Below are positions 62,506 to 64,000 of a DNA stretch of 64,000 bases, in pieces. The position numbers and the translations under genes were made by a program. The number at the start of each line of letters is the position of its first letter. The stretch's first letter is position 1. The stretch is from Euryodendron excelsum (Eukaryota > Streptophyta > Magnoliopsida > Ericales > Pentaphylacaceae), in assembly GCA_033060915.1 (NCBI GenBank), contig CM065394.1, positions 38,078,501 to 38,142,500 of the forward strand, read 5' to 3'. The notes below the pieces were generated by a model. It was not told the origin of the DNA and did not search any database. It saw only the letters and a program-made list of their open reading frames with translations.

Positions 62506-62737
62506 TAATAATACAAGGGATGGCTTAGTGGTCGACTTGTGCTCATGCTAAGCATAAAATTTTCAGTTCGATCCCTCTTCACATTTTGTTATGGCCAGCT
62601 ATCATATATAAAATGCATAAAATTTACATGTTTGTGTGGATGATGACCCTGTACAAGTTCGAGACAGTAGTCAGCTGAAAATGTGGACATTAGACACCCT
62701 GTAACCAAAAAAAAAAATAATAATAATAATAATACAA
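62506..62737 (+). mobile_element. tRNA-derived SINE with 11-bp target duplication
   Basis: The body is about 62517-62726. It has a Pol III A box TGGCTTAGTGG (about 62521-62531) and a B box AGTTCGATCCC (about 62567-62577) at the spacing expected of a tRNA head. A non-tRNA body follows, and the 3' end is A-rich (CCAAAAAAAAAAA then (TAA)n). TAATAATACAA flanks both sides (62506-62516 and 62727-62737). The right copy overlaps the TAA tail, so its exact limit is soft. Confidence 0.82.
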
Positions 62738-64000
62738 CAAACAAACATACATACACAAACATTCTATTGCAGCATATTGTGCACGAGTTGAACACAACCA
62801 ACATGCCCTAGTTCAAATTAAAAACCAGTATCTCCAGAAGTTCAAATTACACAACCATGAAAACCATAAGAAGAAAACTAATTATATAGTTCAAAGAACA
62901 TGCCCAAGCCATGAAATTCCTGTATGCACAAAAACTTGTCTTCCTTCAACAATCTCAAGAGTTCACAATGACCCCCTACAGAGAACATAAACAGAAATAA
63001 GCATTAACATGAATAAAAAAACTACTTATTTAACCAAAGTTATGAGATAAGTGAGTGTGCTTATGATTACATATGCATGATCTAGATCCATATCTTTCAA
63101 CAAGTTAGATGTTGCATTTCACACATAGATGCAAATCACCACACCAATCCTTTCTGTTCAATGTCCCAAGGCTTTATATTTTCTTATTTTTCTTCAATTT
63201 TTTTAATTATTTTTATAAATGATATTAAGAGCACTAAAATATTTGTATTTGTTTTTCCACCCTTAGCTTTCACATGACAGGAGGGTTATTCATCTGACCT
63301 GAAATTATCTGTGGCATCTCTCTTTCTCTCACCGTGACAACTACCCAAGACCCCGGACAGATTAATATATAATACAGTCGCGAAAAAACCAGACGGGAAT
63401 CAAAGCACTGTCAAAGGGTGCAGTCTTCAAAATCCAGAATAGAATCTCCAAATTTCCTCCATTTAAATTTCCCACCAAAACGAAAGAAACAACCAAAAAA
63501 CAATTTTCTTCACTAGACTATTTTAGACCCTTGAAAAAGGAAATGGAAATGAATAGCCATTACTCAAAAATTTTATTTTTTTGTTTGGTTACCCATAAAA
63601 AAAAAAAATGAACAAGTATAAATCATTTCAGTTTCATTTCCTTTCCCTTGACAAATCCTAAATCCATATATAGCATCAATGTTTCTTGAACAAACATGTT
63701 CAGACAAGTGGAAAGGGCCAAACAAACTAATACGAAGTCTGAAACATCACCGGGAAAACAAATTAGTGTATTAGCAAAAAAAACAAAATTTCGCCCAGCC
63801 AGTAGTAAAATATCGTTTTATCATTATTTTTTACTTGCCTTTAATTTTGTTCCAACAAGTAAGCAAGAAAACCATGCCAATTCATAGTCCAGCATCAACC
63901 AACACAAAGGTTGATCAGACTACTTAAAAAAGACCTTCTGATGCATTTTTCAAGCCCCCTATCTGCTAAAAAGAACCGCGAGCCAAGAATCAATGCCCAA
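62738..64000. other. Gene-free AT-rich right edge
   Basis: No gene recognised. The TCTTTCTCTCACCGTGACAACT to AAATTTCCCACCAAAA stretch (about 63320-63480) is less AT-rich and could be flank of a gene beyond the window, but no exon is visible. Confidence 0.4.

Overview
This is a window of plant (angiosperm) nuclear DNA. The evidence is intron-rich genes with GT-AG introns, plant-type protein families (ribosomal protein SA, a SAC-domain phosphoinositide phosphatase of the plant SAC2-SAC5 group, GDSL lipases), AT-rich intergenic DNA, many microsatellites, and dense transposable-element debris (Ty3/gypsy, Ty1/copia, Helitron, LINE, SINE, MITEs). I cannot name the species. Nothing bacterial, organellar or viral-episomal was seen.

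Layout. 1-2480: 3' end of a Ty3/gypsy element whose body lies left of the window. It has a broken, spliced antisense ORF related to the Transposase_28 / 'putative gypsy type transposon' family, then a right-hand LTR. 2480-3600: AT-rich spacer with an ~85-bp duplication. 3716-6477 (+): complete five-exon 40S ribosomal protein SA gene (298 aa). 7559-8003 (+): 5'-truncated LINE tail with an RNase H-like remnant and poly(A). 8954-24810 (-): complete 16-exon SAC phosphatase gene (817 aa) with a 4.8-kb first intron. 25-34 kb: gene-free, MITE-rich DNA, including a 420-bp hAT-like MITE with a perfect 8-bp target duplication and a 27-G homopolymer that looks like an assembly artefact. 34018-35797: a small non-autonomous copia-type element with paired LTRs and an initiator-Met-tRNA-type primer-binding site. 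36236-37730 and 39320-41324 (-): two tandem GDSL esterase/lipase genes (374 and 369 aa) with identical exon architecture.

42.1-57.7 kb is a nested transposon complex: a decayed Helitron Rep/helicase gene (+), broken by a 2,057-bp solo LTR (TSD CCACA) and abutting a minus-strand Ty3/gypsy gag-pol remnant. That remnant is broken by a second, related 2,343-bp solo LTR (TSD TACCA) and followed by a very long (~4.7 kb) LTR-like region full of tandem repeats. Removing each solo LTR and one TSD copy joins the flanking protein frames exactly. 57.7-64 kb: gene-poor, with a small inverted-repeat element and a tRNA-derived SINE flanked by an 11-bp duplication.

The host genes (translation; phosphoinositide turnover on vacuolar/endosomal membranes; secreted lipid or ester hydrolysis) have no evident joint pathway. 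Their proximity looks like ordinary plant synteny. I did not find a convincing new biological system. The strongest non-routine signals are the nested-TE chronology, the Helitron/gypsy breakpoint with a 14-bp duplicated filler, and the antisense spliced ORF of the first gypsy element.
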